From Bacteroidota bacterium (GTDB lineage: Bacteria > Bacteroidota > Bacteroidia > Chitinophagales > Chitinophagaceae), in contig JAFDXF010000004.1 in NCBI GenBank assembly GCA_018268055.1, positions 1 to 64,000 of the forward strand: a DNA stretch of 64,000 nucleotides, in the 5' to 3' direction. Below are positions 8,190 through 16,497 of this stretch, piece by piece. A program made the translations under genes and the position numbers. Under the pieces are notes generated by a model. That model was given only the letters and a program-made list of their open reading frames with translations, made no database searches and was not told the origin of the DNA. Positions within the stretch are counted from its first letter, which is position 1; the number at the start of each line of letters is the position of its first letter.

Positions 8190-9596
8190 TCAATTTATTT
8201 TTTGAAAAACTGAGGGTGAGTTTATTTTGCTTTTGTCGTAATTTTTGTCATATATGCTTATGGCATTTTCCCATTCCCTATTGCCGTATTTGCGTGAAAG
8301 AAACCGGATATAGTATTTTGATAAACTGCCTGATGATGGTGTTCTTTCCAATACATTTGAATTAATGTTATAGCTACCTTGGCTTTTGAATTGCTTTTTC
8401 TTAATGATGTCGTTATAATAGTCGTAACCTATGGTGTAAGAAGATTGTGCCAATACATAATATTTTCCATCGGCCATATAACTGGTAACAAAGCTCAAAC
8501 TATTGCCATACAAACCGCTGTTGGAACCCCATGTACCAACAAGTGGTTGTCTATTACTGATAGCCTTGCCTTCCACACCATTGAGTTTTAAATTAAATAG
8601 CATAAAATTCAAAGCCATGTCTGCTTCACTGCCTAAAATATTATCGGTTGTATTGATGATAGCAACCTTGTTTCCTGCCTGGATAAGCAATACGGTAGCC
8701 TTTATTACATCAGAATTATTGGGGCCCTTTTTCTTTATGCCGTTGGATAACATGTAGTAGTTTAAACCCTGTCCTGTTTGTCCTTTTTCATGACTACCTG
8801 CCTCAAAAATTGTAGCATTTGGGTTAAGGTGCAGTTCCCATCCCGCAAATACTTCAAAAAATATATGTTCCATATCTTTTTCTAAATCGCCTGAAGAGGA
8901 TATTGGCTTCATAAATTCAATAACCCTTTTTCCCAAGGCCGTATTTTTTTCCAATGTCAGATTATTTTCATTGGAATTTAAATTCCATGTGGGCGGCGCT
9001 GTGATAGAATAGATGTTTAAATTTCCTGCACCGGTTACATTGTTTTCTGAAGATACAGTTTTTTCATTTTTCCCTTTTTCACTCTGTGGTTGTGTTGCAG
9101 GCGATGGAATAGTTTCCTTCATCACATCTACCGAAGCAATGAAATTTTCTATATCGATTTTGTATTTATCAGAATTGGAAAGAATGCAAACTGCCTGCAT
9201 ATTATTTTCGCCGCTAAAGTTGATAAGCATAGCCAAAGTAGCCACACCATTATCAATATACCGGGCATTGCCAATTAAAAATTTCCATCCTTTCAAAGTT
9301 GCTTCGGGTTGCATAGCCGGAGTGGCAGTGAATTTAAAAGGCGCCTGCATGAGTTTATCCCATGCAAAATCAAAATCATTTTTTGTGCCGCCTTGCCCGG
9401 GCATTATTTTGTAAATAAAAAAATTGCAGTAAGCGCCGGTGCTTTTATCTTCCTTGTAATAAGTAAGTACATTCTCATTTTTTACTAACTCGTAATTTGC
9501 AGGTACAGTGTAATTGACTACGCCAAAAGTTTCCTTTTGTGCAAAAGTGATAGAACCTGATAACAGCAAAAGTGCTGATAAAAATAATTTGTTCAT
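8190..9596 (-). CDS. Secreted protein: two module-A copies plus a lipocalin-like module
   Basis: The 468-residue protein has a signal peptide (MNKLFLSALLLLSGSITFAQ), a first module A at about 21-160 ('FGVVNYTVPANYELVKNE'), a low-complexity linker at about 162-190, a second module-A-like copy at about 195-345 ('YSITAPPTWNLNSNENNLTL') and a C-terminal lipocalin-like module ('LVGTWGSNSGLYGNSLSF'). Domain order is therefore A-A-L, against A-L in 3383-4423 and A-L-L in 1821-3371. It is a single-gene unit under operator site 4. Sequence divergence from the other paralogs shows it is an older copy. Function unknown. Confidence 0.85.
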   Translation of the reverse strand: MNKLFLSALLLLSGSITFAQKETFGVVNYTVPANYELVKNENVLTYYKEDKSTGAYCNFFIYKIMPGQGGTKNDFDFAWDKLMQAPFKFTATPAMQPEATLKGWKFLIGNARYIDNGVATLAMLINFSGENNMQAVCILSNSDKYKIDIENFIASVDVMKETIPSPATQPQSEKGKNEKTVSSENNVTGAGNLNIYSITAPPTWNLNSNENNLTLEKNTALGKRVIEFMKPISSSGDLEKDMEHIFFEVFAGWELHLNPNATIFEAGSHEKGQTGQGLNYYMLSNGIKKKGPNNSDVIKATVLLIQAGNKVAIINTTDNILGSEADMALNFMLFNLKLNGVEGKAISNRQPLVGTWGSNSGLYGNSLSFVTSYMADGKYYVLAQSSYTIGYDYYNDIIKKKQFKSQGSYNINSNVLERTPSSGSLSKYYIRFLSRKYGNREWENAISIYDKNYDKSKINSPSVFQKIN

Positions 9597-9624
9597 TGGC
9601 CTGATTGTTTTTTTAATATTGATG

Positions 9625-9672
9625 TAAAACTAACCGTGTGTGGGAAGCGGGGGTATCATTAAAAAAGGTGAA
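9625..9672 (-). promoter_or_regulatory. Operator-promoter site 4, right half degenerate (TAGTTTTA box)
   Basis: ATCAT TAAAAAAG GTGAA occupies 9655-9672; the left half and the centre match the other sites but the right half is GTGAA instead of ATGAT. The -7 box TAGTTTTA (minus strand, 9632 to 9625) is 22 bp away. The start codon at 9596 follows after 28 nt. The weaker half-site may mean lower affinity. Confidence 0.7.
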
Positions 9673-9674
9673 TT

Positions 9675-10475
9675 TTATTGCTGATTATAATATTTGCTTT
9701 TTATTTCCGGAATTAATACTGACAATTTTTTTATTCTCGTTTCATCGCTTGGATGCGTAGAAAGAAACTGTGGCATTTTGTTTTTGTTTAGAGCGGCCAT
9801 CCGTTGCCAGAATGGAATCGCTTCCTCTGGATTGTAGCCAGCCATAGCAGCGAATATCAATCCTAATTTATCCGCCTCGCTTTCCTGCATCCGACTGTTG
9901 GGCAATGCAAGCCCAAGATTAGAACCCACCATATACAATCCAAGAAACAACGCTTGTGTTTCCTGTTTCTTTTCTTTTAAGGCTTCCTGCAATACAAGCC
10001 CGCCTAAATTTATCAGCAACCCCTGGCTCATCCGTTCATTACCATGTCTTGCAATAGCGTGTGCAATTTCATGCCCCATTACTACCGCCAATGCAGTTTC
10101 ATTTTGCGTTATAGGAAGCAGTCCTGTATATACTACCACTTTACCACCCGGCATACACCAGGCATTAATAGTGGCTTCATTGATGGTATTAAATTCCCAT
10201 GCAAATTTTTTGATATCATTACTCATATTGTTTTGCTGCATATAGGTTTCAACAGCGTGTTGAATTTTAGTGCCAACCGTAGTTACCAATGCTGCTCTTT
10301 CATCATTTTGCGAAAGTGTAGCGCTATGTTTTACAACAGAATCGTATTCGGTAAGCGCCAATGCTTTTATCATCGCATCAGGAACAAGGTTTAGTTGCTT
10401 ACGACCGGTAACGGGTACAGTTTTGCAGGATGTAATACAAAAAAGAATAACTGCAATTGAAAAAATATATTTCAT
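9675..10475 (-). CDS. M48-family zinc metalloprotease, lipoprotein
   Basis: The 266-residue protein has a lipoprotein signal with lipobox 'CITSC' (Cys17), the zinc motif HEIAH at 135-139 and the downstream zinc-ligand region 'EADKLGL'. This is the architecture of small periplasmic M48 proteases of the LoiP/BepA type, which degrade misfolded outer-membrane proteins. It lacks the C-terminal TPR domain of BepA and is close to LoiP in size. It lies 40 bp downstream of the gene at 10516-11064 and has no operator of its own, so it should be cotranscribed with it. A protease under the same control as the secreted paralogs hints at an envelope-maintenance role. Confidence 0.9.
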   Translation of the reverse strand: MKYIFSIAVILFCITSCKTVPVTGRKQLNLVPDAMIKALALTEYDSVVKHSATLSQNDERAALVTTVGTKIQHAVETYMQQNNMSNDIKKFAWEFNTINEATINAWCMPGGKVVVYTGLLPITQNETALAVVMGHEIAHAIARHGNERMSQGLLINLGGLVLQEALKEKKQETQALFLGLYMVGSNLGLALPNSRMQESEADKLGLIFAAMAGYNPEEAIPFWQRMAALNKNKMPQFLSTHPSDETRIKKLSVLIPEIKSKYYNQQ

Positions 10476-10515
10476 AATGGTTTGTTTTAGGAGTAAGTTT
10501 TAATATATCACACAG

Positions 10516-11064
10516 CTAATTTTTGTCTAATTTCATTTCACCTGTTGTAACACCGGGTTTGTAATTTGCAGGAGGATTAGTAATGGAGAAAATTTCCAGT
10601 TTATAAGTGCCGGTAAGTTTATCATTGTTTGTATCATAAACCAGATTGCAGGTAAGTTTCATTATATCGTTTTTAGTTAATACCACTTGTACATTTTTTC
10701 CGGTAATGCTATAAGTGCCTGAAGTAAACCGATTAAAAGCATCGGAAATCCAGTAACTACAACTGACACTACTTTGCTCAAACATAAAACCGGGATCGCC
10801 ATCAGAATGACCGGCAGTATTTGTAATCCACCAGCGGGTTAAGTTCCAACTATGCTTTTGCAATGCAGCACTTACAGCCATGGAATCCCATATTACAATC
10901 GGAATATTTCCAACAGGCTTAGTGGGTATATTCTTATTTGGAGGCAATGGTAGATTTTTAATAATCACATTATTTTTGATTGGCGGAACCTTTGGTGGCT
11001 CTTCCTGTGATAAACCTGCCATTGAAATTAATATACAAGAAAATAGAATTAGGCGCTTTTTCAT
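10516..11064 (-). CDS. Small secreted protein, possibly lipocalin-like
   Basis: The ATG at 11064 gives a signal peptide ('MKKRLILFSCILISMAGLSQ') and about 182 residues; an upstream in-frame extension to 11211 would run through operator site 5 and is rejected. A Pro/Lys-rich segment (25-55) is followed by a beta-rich region with 'GTYSITGKNVQVVLTKN', which resembles the strand pattern of the lipocalin-like modules in neighbouring proteins. It leads the unit that includes the M48 protease. Its divergent neighbour is the sensor kinase. Function unknown. Confidence 0.8.
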   Translation of the reverse strand: MKKRLILFSCILISMAGLSQEEPPKVPPIKNNVIIKNLPLPPNKNIPTKPVGNIPIVIWDSMAVSAALQKHSWNLTRWWITNTAGHSDGDPGFMFEQSSVSCSYWISDAFNRFTSGTYSITGKNVQVVLTKNDIMKLTCNLVYDTNNDKLTGTYKLEIFSITNPPANYKPGVTTGEMKLDKN

Positions 11065-11089
11065 TTTGTTTGAGTTTAATAGTAAGGTG

Positions 11090-11137
11090 TAAAAGTAGCA
11101 GGAGCGATATTGAACAGCTATCATTAAAAAGCATGAT
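11090..11137 (-). promoter_or_regulatory. Operator-promoter site 5 (ATCAT-N8-ATGAT, 22 bp, TACTTTTA)
   Basis: ATCAT TAAAAAGC ATGAT occupies 11120-11137. The -7 box TACTTTTA (minus strand, 11097 to 11090) is 22 bp away, and the chosen ATG at 11064 follows after 25 nt. The geometry supports 11064 as the true start of the gene. Confidence 0.8.
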
Positions 11138-11160
11138 TTTTTAAAGCCTATTTCTAAAAA

Positions 11161-11208
11161 ATCATTAAAAAAGATGAGGGGAAATAGACAAGTATTCTGT
11201 TTAATTTG
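11161..11208 (+). promoter_or_regulatory. Operator-promoter site 6, divergent, in front of the kinase gene
   Basis: ATCAT TAAAAAAG ATGAG occupies 11161-11178, only 23 bp from site 5. On the plus strand TTAATTTG (11201-11208, 7 of 8 matches to TAnnTTTG) follows after exactly 22 bp, the same distance as at the five leftward sites. The kinase ATG at 11215 is 6 nt further on, so the transcript would be nearly leaderless. This places the kinase gene in the same regulon and suggests autoregulation. An alternative is that this is a second tandem site for the leftward gene. Confidence 0.65.
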
Positions 11209-11214
11209 CATTCA

Positions 11215-13161
11215 ATGATAAAAAGAGTATTCATACAAATTATTTGTTTGCTTATAATCAGCGCCTGTAGTTATGCCCAGGCGCTCAATAAAGACAGCCT
11301 GCTAAAATCATTGCCTTCGGCAAAAGAAGATACCAATAAAGTGAAGTTGTATTATACATTAGCAGACTATTATTATAAAGAGGATTTAAAGGAGTCAGAA
11401 AAATATTGTTACCTCGGAAAAGAATTAAGCCAAAAATTAAAATATACGGATGGAGTCTTAGGGTTTTATACGCTTTATTCAAATATCTTAAATATAAAAG
11501 GCAGTTTTGATTCTACATTGATTATAGATTTGGAAGCGCTGAACTATGCCAAACAAAATGCTGATTCTACAGAAGTAGGCCGTACCATGCTGAATGTGGG
11601 TATGGCCTATCGCCAATTGGAAGATTATGAAAATGCTGTGGGATACATTGAAGCCGCGAGGGATATTCTAAACAGGAATAACGCCCATCAATATGAAGGA
11701 GCTACTTATAATTTTCTTCAGTACTTGTATTATTCTATGCACCAATACAGAAAGGGCGCTAATAATGGATTAAATGCTGTGAATATTTTAGAAAAAACCA
11801 ATGATAAAAACACATTGCAACAAGCATATAATAATCTGGGATTGAATTATATAGAACTACAACAGTATGATTCTGCAAAATATTATTTGAACAAGGCCGT
11901 CAAACTTGCTGAGGAGAGTGGAGAAAAACAAATTTTGATAACCACCAGTTTAAATTATGCATTAATATCGTTAAAACAGCAGCAGGTAGATAGTATCAAA
12001 ATTTATGCAGACAAAGCATTGAGTCTTGCCCGTATCTATAATGCTCACGAATATGAAGGACTTGCCCAATACGGCTTAGCTTATCATTATTTATTAAAAA
12101 AAGATTATGCCAATGCAAAGCTGATGGCTGACTCTGCGATGGCTTTGGCGAATGAATACAATTTGAGAGATGTAAAGCAAAAAATATATGCATTGCAATC
12201 CAGTTTATACTATGCTATGCAAAACACCCAATTAGGCTATTATTATTTCAATCAATACGAACTGCTGAACGACAGCCTTTTGAACGAATCCATTACAAAA
12301 AACACCATTCATATTGAGAAAAAATTTGAAACGGCAAAAAAAGAGGCACAAATAAAACTGCAGCAATCACAGATCAGGCAAAAAAATAATCAGATTTATT
12401 TTCTCATTACAGGCGCTTTAGCGCTCTTGCTTATTTCTTTACTTGGTTATTTTAATTTTAGAAATCGCCGAAAACTACAGCAAACAAAAATTGACGAATT
12501 AGAAAAAGAAAAACAACTCACCGCCACCGAAGCGGTGCTGAAAGGAGAAGAGCAAGAGCGTACACGTCTTGCAAAAGACTTACATGATGGCCTTGGCGGA
12601 ATGCTGAGCGGTATTAAACACTCATTAAGCAATATGAAAGAGAATTTAATCATGACGCCTGATAATGCTCAGGCTTTTGCACGCAGCTTAGATATGCTGG
12701 ACAGTTCCATCAGCGAAATGAGAAGAGTGGCTCATAATATGATGCCCGAAGTATTAGTCAAATACGGGCTGGACACTGCATTAAATGAATTTTGTAAAAA
12801 TATTGACAGAAGTGGAGCTGTTCATATTAATTATCAGTCACTGGGAATGGAGCATATTGAATTAGATCAAACCACAAGTATAACTATCTATCGTATAGTG
12901 CAAGAGTTGGTGAACAATGCCATCAAGCATGCCGCTGCAAAAAATGTATTGGTGCAGTTGCACATAGCACACGCTGAAAAATTACTAACCGTAACGGTTG
13001 AAGACGATGGAAAAGGATTTGATACAAAAACTGTATTGAATAAGCCTGCCGGTATTGGCTGGAACAATATTCAAAACCGGGTTGAATTTCTGAAAGGGAA
13101 ATTAGACGTAAATTCAGAAATGGGAAAAGGTACTTCTGTATTAATTGAAATTGGTGTATGA
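11215..13161 (+). CDS. Sensor histidine kinase with extracytoplasmic TPR repeats (HisKA_3)
   Basis: I use the ATG at 11215; an in-frame TTG at 11206 overlaps the -7 box. The 648-residue protein has a signal peptide ('IIISACSYAQ'-like region near 12-22), about six TPR-like repeats (35-345, e.g. 'AYNNLGLNYIELQQYDSAK'), a short coiled coil (about 360-392), one membrane segment (about 394-415), and a cytoplasmic kinase core. The phospho-acceptor is His457 in 'DLHDGLGG', typical of HisKA_3 kinases of the NarX/UhpB group. ATP-binding motifs 'NNAIKHA' (near 566) and 'DDGKGFD' (near 596) are intact. It is followed by its response regulator with a 69-bp gap. The signal sensed is unknown. Confidence 0.93.
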   Translation: MIKRVFIQIICLLIISACSYAQALNKDSLLKSLPSAKEDTNKVKLYYTLADYYYKEDLKESEKYCYLGKELSQKLKYTDGVLGFYTLYSNILNIKGSFDSTLIIDLEALNYAKQNADSTEVGRTMLNVGMAYRQLEDYENAVGYIEAARDILNRNNAHQYEGATYNFLQYLYYSMHQYRKGANNGLNAVNILEKTNDKNTLQQAYNNLGLNYIELQQYDSAKYYLNKAVKLAEESGEKQILITTSLNYALISLKQQQVDSIKIYADKALSLARIYNAHEYEGLAQYGLAYHYLLKKDYANAKLMADSAMALANEYNLRDVKQKIYALQSSLYYAMQNTQLGYYYFNQYELLNDSLLNESITKNTIHIEKKFETAKKEAQIKLQQSQIRQKNNQIYFLITGALALLLISLLGYFNFRNRRKLQQTKIDELEKEKQLTATEAVLKGEEQERTRLAKDLHDGLGGMLSGIKHSLSNMKENLIMTPDNAQAFARSLDMLDSSISEMRRVAHNMMPEVLVKYGLDTALNEFCKNIDRSGAVHINYQSLGMEHIELDQTTSITIYRIVQELVNNAIKHAAAKNVLVQLHIAHAEKLLTVTVEDDGKGFDTKTVLNKPAGIGWNNIQNRVEFLKGKLDVNSEMGKGTSVLIEIGV

Positions 13162-13230
13162 TCTATGAATTATAAACCATTAAGAAGTTAAGAATATTAA
13201 GAGAAAACCTTTGTGGCCAAAAAATATATT

Positions 13231-13845
13231 ATGAAAACAAGCTTATTCATTGTTGACGATCATTACATGGTCATTGAAGGTATCCGTTCATTATTACAAA
13301 ATGAAAAAGATATTGACTGGATGGGACATGCAACCAATGCATCTTCTTGCCTCAGTTTTCTAAAACAAAAATTGCCGGATGTTATTTTGATGGATATAAA
13401 CTTACCCGATGTAAATGGAATTGAATTGTGCAAACAAGTAAAAAAAATATATCCCTCTGTCTTTATTCTTGGGCTTAGCACATTTAATCAGCAGGCATAT
13501 ATTCGGGACATGATAGAGAATGGTGCTTCAGGATATGTGTTGAAAAATGCAGATAAGTCAGAAATATTAGCAGCGATCGCAACTATTATGAAAGGGCAAA
13601 ACTATCTTAGCCACGAAGTAGCTAATGCGCTTAAAGAAAAAAAAATCGATACGCCGATTATTACCAGGCGAGAAAAAGAAGTTTTGCTATTAATCGCTGA
13701 AGGCTTGACCAATGCAGAGATCGCCGAAAAACTATATATCAGCCTCCCCACAGTAAATACCCACCGAAAAAGTTTATTGGAGAAATTTGATGCAAAGAAT
13801 ACTGCTACATTGATTAATAAAGCAATCAGGATGGGAATTGTTTGA
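13231..13845 (+). CDS. NarL/LuxR-family response regulator
   Basis: Starting at the ATG at 13231 (an in-frame GTG at 13213 is less likely), the 204-residue protein has a receiver domain with acidic pair D9/D10, phospho-acceptor D55 ('LMDINLPDVNG') and the conserved Thr/Ser and Lys region ('LSTFN', 'VLKNAD'). It ends in a LuxR helix-turn-helix ('LTNAEIAEKLYISLPTVNTH'). It is paired with the kinase upstream. LuxR-type regulators bind inverted repeats as dimers, and the six ATCAT-N8-ATGAT sites are the obvious candidate targets (inference). AACCTTTG at 13206-13213 could be a weak internal promoter. Confidence 0.95.
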   Translation: MKTSLFIVDDHYMVIEGIRSLLQNEKDIDWMGHATNASSCLSFLKQKLPDVILMDINLPDVNGIELCKQVKKIYPSVFILGLSTFNQQAYIRDMIENGASGYVLKNADKSEILAAIATIMKGQNYLSHEVANALKEKKIDTPIITRREKEVLLLIAEGLTNAEIAEKLYISLPTVNTHRKSLLEKFDAKNTATLINKAIRMGIV

Positions 13846-13852
13846 TAAAAAT

Positions 13853-14392
13853 TTAATTTGATTTTCTATTTATCCAATTAGTTTTTAAAATCTCATAAAC
13901 AAAATTCAGCTTCGACTGTTCACCAAAATAAGCGATTTCTTCTTCTCCTGTTTTTTCAGCGCCCAATTTCAAAATAGCGTGCTGCGACCGAATGTTTTGT
14001 GCTCCAATATGAAAGACAACTTTGTTTGCATATTGAAAAATATAATCCAGCATCGTTTTCTTTACAGCTTGATTAAAACCTTTACCCCAGTATGCCACCC
14101 CATAAAAAGTATAACCAATAAGAATACTTTTATCTTCTTCCTTAAAATCATAAAATCTGGTGCAACCAATAATATTGCTTGATTTCTTTTCTATAATTTT
14201 AAATGCTCCTTTGCTTTTTATAGCCCCATCAAAATAGTTTTTAAAGACTTCTCTTTTCCATCTGTCTTTATTGGGGTGTTGTTCCCAAATTTTTGAATCA
14301 GCAGCAACTTGATATAAATCCTCAAAATCATTTTCCTGAAGTGGAATTAGTTTAGCAAGATCATTTTCTAAAGTAGGTTGCAGTTTTATCAT
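13853..14392 (-). CDS. GNAT-family N-acetyltransferase (RimJ/RimL type)
   Basis: The 179-residue protein fits the RimJ/RimL-like acetyltransferase pattern: N-terminal 'LIPLQENDFEDLYQVAAD', the acetyl-CoA-binding strand-loop 'YWGKGFNQAVKKTMLDYIF', and the C-terminal 'NIRSQHAILKLGAEKTGE', which is typical of proteins acetylating N-termini or small molecules. It converges with the response regulator gene with an 8-bp gap and is not part of the regulon above. Substrate unknown. Confidence 0.85.
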   Translation of the reverse strand: MIKLQPTLENDLAKLIPLQENDFEDLYQVAADSKIWEQHPNKDRWKREVFKNYFDGAIKSKGAFKIIEKKSSNIIGCTRFYDFKEEDKSILIGYTFYGVAYWGKGFNQAVKKTMLDYIFQYANKVVFHIGAQNIRSQHAILKLGAEKTGEEEIAYFGEQSKLNFVYEILKTNWINRKSN

Positions 14393-14423
14393 AGTCTTAT
14401 ATGTCCTCGTTTACAAATTTTCC

Positions 14424-15044
14424 TTACCCTTCTTTAAGCATTTTTTTTGCTTTCTTAATAAGGTCATTTACTTCACTCTTTTTCAGCCCGTCATAGATAC
14501 CTATTACATTTCCTTCACGATCTACTAATGCCCAGTTCTGAGAGTGCATAAAATCATCCTCTTCATTTTTTACAAAATTTTTGGGATCATCAATACTAAA
14601 ACTCAATCGTGCCGCATTGTATAAACTATCTTTTCTTCCGGTCAGAAAAACCCATTTTTTTGTATCCACTTGCATAGAGTCGGCATACAGTTTCAGCTTC
14701 GCAGCAGAATCTGTTTTGGGATCACAGGTAAACGATAAAATATAAAAATCTTTTTCTTTATTCAGTGCATCATATACTGTACGCATATTCTTATTCATAC
14801 GTGGACAAATACCGGGGCAGGTAGTATAAAAAAATTCTACCGCATATATTTTACCGACCATATCGTTATTGGTCAGTCGCTGTCCATCCTGAGTAGTAAA
14901 AGCAAATGGCCTAACTGTATTTATTGGTGCAGTTTTTCGCTCTGTGAATCCCGGCACTACAAGTGTTATTACAATATAAAAAATGATAACAAGAGCCGTA
15001 AAGAAGGCTATATATAACCAATGTTTCTTTGAAAATTTGAGCAT
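14424..15044 (-). CDS. SCO1/SenC-family copper chaperone, membrane-anchored
   Basis: The 206-residue protein has one N-terminal membrane anchor (about 9-31), a thioredoxin-like fold with the copper-binding C-x3-C at C76/C80 ('TTCPGICP') and the distal histidine near 167 ('DDFMHSQNW'). These are the three copper ligands of Sco proteins, which deliver copper to the CuA centre of cytochrome c oxidase. It is transcribed away from the MerC-like gene at 15187, another metal-related protein. No oxidase genes are in view. It lies 31 bp upstream of the acetyltransferase gene. Confidence 0.92.
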   Translation of the reverse strand: MLKFSKKHWLYIAFFTALVIIFYIVITLVVPGFTERKTAPINTVRPFAFTTQDGQRLTNNDMVGKIYAVEFFYTTCPGICPRMNKNMRTVYDALNKEKDFYILSFTCDPKTDSAAKLKLYADSMQVDTKKWVFLTGRKDSLYNAARLSFSIDDPKNFVKNEEDDFMHSQNWALVDREGNVIGIYDGLKKSEVNDLIKKAKKMLKEG

Positions 15045-15169
15045 TTCTTAACCGTTTTATATCAATCTATCAAAAAATATGGTACAGTGTTGGGCTATTA
15101 ATTAAAGTAAAAAATTTAATCAGCACAAAGGTACGTTCTCTTTCTCTTCATCAGGCAATAGTATTTTCG

Positions 15170-15177
15170 TAAATTTG
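15170..15177 (+). promoter_or_regulatory. -7 box TAAATTTG before the MerC-like gene
   Basis: TAAATTTG matches the Bacteroidota TAnnTTTG box perfectly and ends 9 nt before the ATG at 15187, so the leader would be only a few nucleotides long. The box also overlaps an in-frame TTG at 15175, which argues against that codon as the start. Confidence 0.6.
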
Positions 15178-15186
15178 CCGACTACT

Positions 15187-15579
15187 ATGAAGTGGAAAAT
15201 AAATTGGGATGCATTAGGAATTGGAGCTTCTTTGGCATGTGCAATACATTGTGCTATACTTCCTCTATTTATGGCCAGCCTCCCCGTTTTTGGTGCAAAC
15301 ATTATTCACAATATGGCTTTTGAAGTGGGAATGATTGTGCTTGCTTTTTTGATCGGGTCTTATGCTTTATATCATGGTTACAGAAAGCACCACCACAGTT
15401 TTACACCATTAATTTTATTTATAATAGGTTTTGCTTTTTTAGTAATTAAGCAATTTTTTGAAACAATACATATTTGGCTTTTAATTCCTGCTGTGCTATT
15501 TATTGTGATTGCTCATTTTCTTAACTATAAATTTTGCAGAGTACACAATCATGCACACAGTTATGATTGCGATCATTGA
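15187..15579 (+). CDS. MerC-like integral membrane protein
   Basis: The 130-residue protein has four membrane segments. The first carries the MerC signature 'GASLACAIHCAILP', with two cysteines flanking a histidine. The C-terminus is rich in His, Cys and Asp ('HNHAHSYDCDH'), suggesting metal binding. MerC proteins transport mercuric ions, but MerC-domain proteins are widespread in Bacteroidota without mer operons, and none is seen here. The ATG at 15187 is preferred to an upstream TTG because of the promoter box. It is divergent from the Sco gene. Confidence 0.85.
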   Translation: MKWKINWDALGIGASLACAIHCAILPLFMASLPVFGANIIHNMAFEVGMIVLAFLIGSYALYHGYRKHHHSFTPLILFIIGFAFLVIKQFFETIHIWLLIPAVLFIVIAHFLNYKFCRVHNHAHSYDCDH

Positions 15580-15614
15580 TTGGTGATAAATTACATTATC
15601 AAAAAACATTTTTT

Positions 15615-16040
15615 ATGCGTCTCATCATTGCTTTATTATCCTTTATAATTTTTTCTTTAACGCTTTCTGCACAATCAAAAGACGTGAAAGCAATACGCCA
15701 ATTATTAAGTAATCAAAGCGCAGCATGGAATAATGGCAACCTTGATGGCTATATGAAAGGTTATTGGGAAAATGATTCTTTAATGTTTGTTGGGAAGAGT
15801 GGCGTAACTTATGGATATGCAAACACTTTGAAAAACTATAAGAAAGGCTATCCCGATACAGCTGCAATGGGCAAATTGTCTTTTACTGAATTAAAGATTC
15901 AAAAACTATCTCGAAAATATTATTTCATTGTAGGAAAGTGGTTTTTGAGAAGAAGTATTGGAGACTTAAGCGGTCACTTTAATTTACTTTTAGAAAAAAT
16001 AAATGGCCGGTGGTATATTATTGTAGATCACAGCAGTTAA
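15615..16040 (+). CDS. Secreted NTF2-like protein (DUF4440-type)
   Basis: The ATG at 15615 gives a signal peptide (MRLIIALLSFIIFSLTLSAQ) and about 141 residues; an in-frame ATG at 15567 lies before it and would add 16 residues without improving the signal. The mature part matches the SnoaL/DUF4440 pattern: an N-terminal helix 'AIRQLLSNQSAAWNNGNLDG' and a C-terminal sheet ending 'GRWYIIVDHSS'. Such proteins are small cone-shaped folds of varied or unknown function. The stop codon shares the palindrome TTAA with the convergent gene at 16037. Confidence 0.8.
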   Translation: MRLIIALLSFIIFSLTLSAQSKDVKAIRQLLSNQSAAWNNGNLDGYMKGYWENDSLMFVGKSGVTYGYANTLKNYKKGYPDTAAMGKLSFTELKIQKLSRKYYFIVGKWFLRRSIGDLSGHFNLLLEKINGRWYIIVDHSS

Positions 16041-16447
16041 GCTATTTGTACTGCATCTTTGCGTTGCATTTTACTGAATATGAAATAGGAAATCATTAGG
16101 CCTAACGCCGAAAACAGGATATCATAATAGTCAAAAGTGCGGCCAAAGAAAGAAATCTTTTGTAAATACTCGTTCACCACCAACATTAGAAACCCAAGAG
16201 AGCAAACCAATTTTAAATCATAATCTGATTGGATACGAAAAATACGAGCCAACAAATAGTTTTGCCCATTAAAAAACCAATAAGCGCCAAAAGGGATTAA
16301 AAATGAACCGAAAAGATTCGGTGCTATACCCAGAAAAAATGTTCCAAATTCATTGTACGTATGTAACGGGCGTAGCAAATATTTGATTATCCAAATCAAT
16401 AAAGCTCCGGTAATTACTAAATATTTACTCGCTTGTTTAAGGTTCAT
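16037..16447 (-). CDS. Integral membrane protein, VanZ-like in appearance
   Basis: The 136-residue protein has four predicted membrane segments (about 8-24, 36-58, 83-96, 108-126) and a conserved-looking 'TFDYYDILFSALGLMISYFIF' region, here quoted only in its key part DYYDI, that resembles the C-terminal part of VanZ-like proteins. The assignment is weak and no function is claimed. Its stop overlaps the convergent neighbour by 4 bp through a shared TTAA. The ATG at 16447 begins directly with a membrane segment. Confidence 0.65.
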   Translation of the reverse strand: MNLKQASKYLVITGALLIWIIKYLLRPLHTYNEFGTFFLGIAPNLFGSFLIPFGAYWFFNGQNYLLARIFRIQSDYDLKLVCSLGFLMLVVNEYLQKISFFGRTFDYYDILFSALGLMISYFIFSKMQRKDAVQIA

Positions 16448-16497
16448 TGGTTAGAAATGAAACGGTAAAATAATTTATTTTTTCTAACCCATCCTAT

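Noticed and set aside
970..11178. The ATCAT-N8-ATGAT repeats as transcription terminators
   Set aside because: The arms are only 5 bp and AT-rich, there is no GC-rich stem, and site 6 does not follow any gene; all sites lie upstream of genes at fixed promoter spacing.
11065..11211. N-terminal extension of the small secreted protein at 10516
   Set aside because: It runs through operator site 5 and its -7 box; the ATG at 11064 begins a clear signal peptide.
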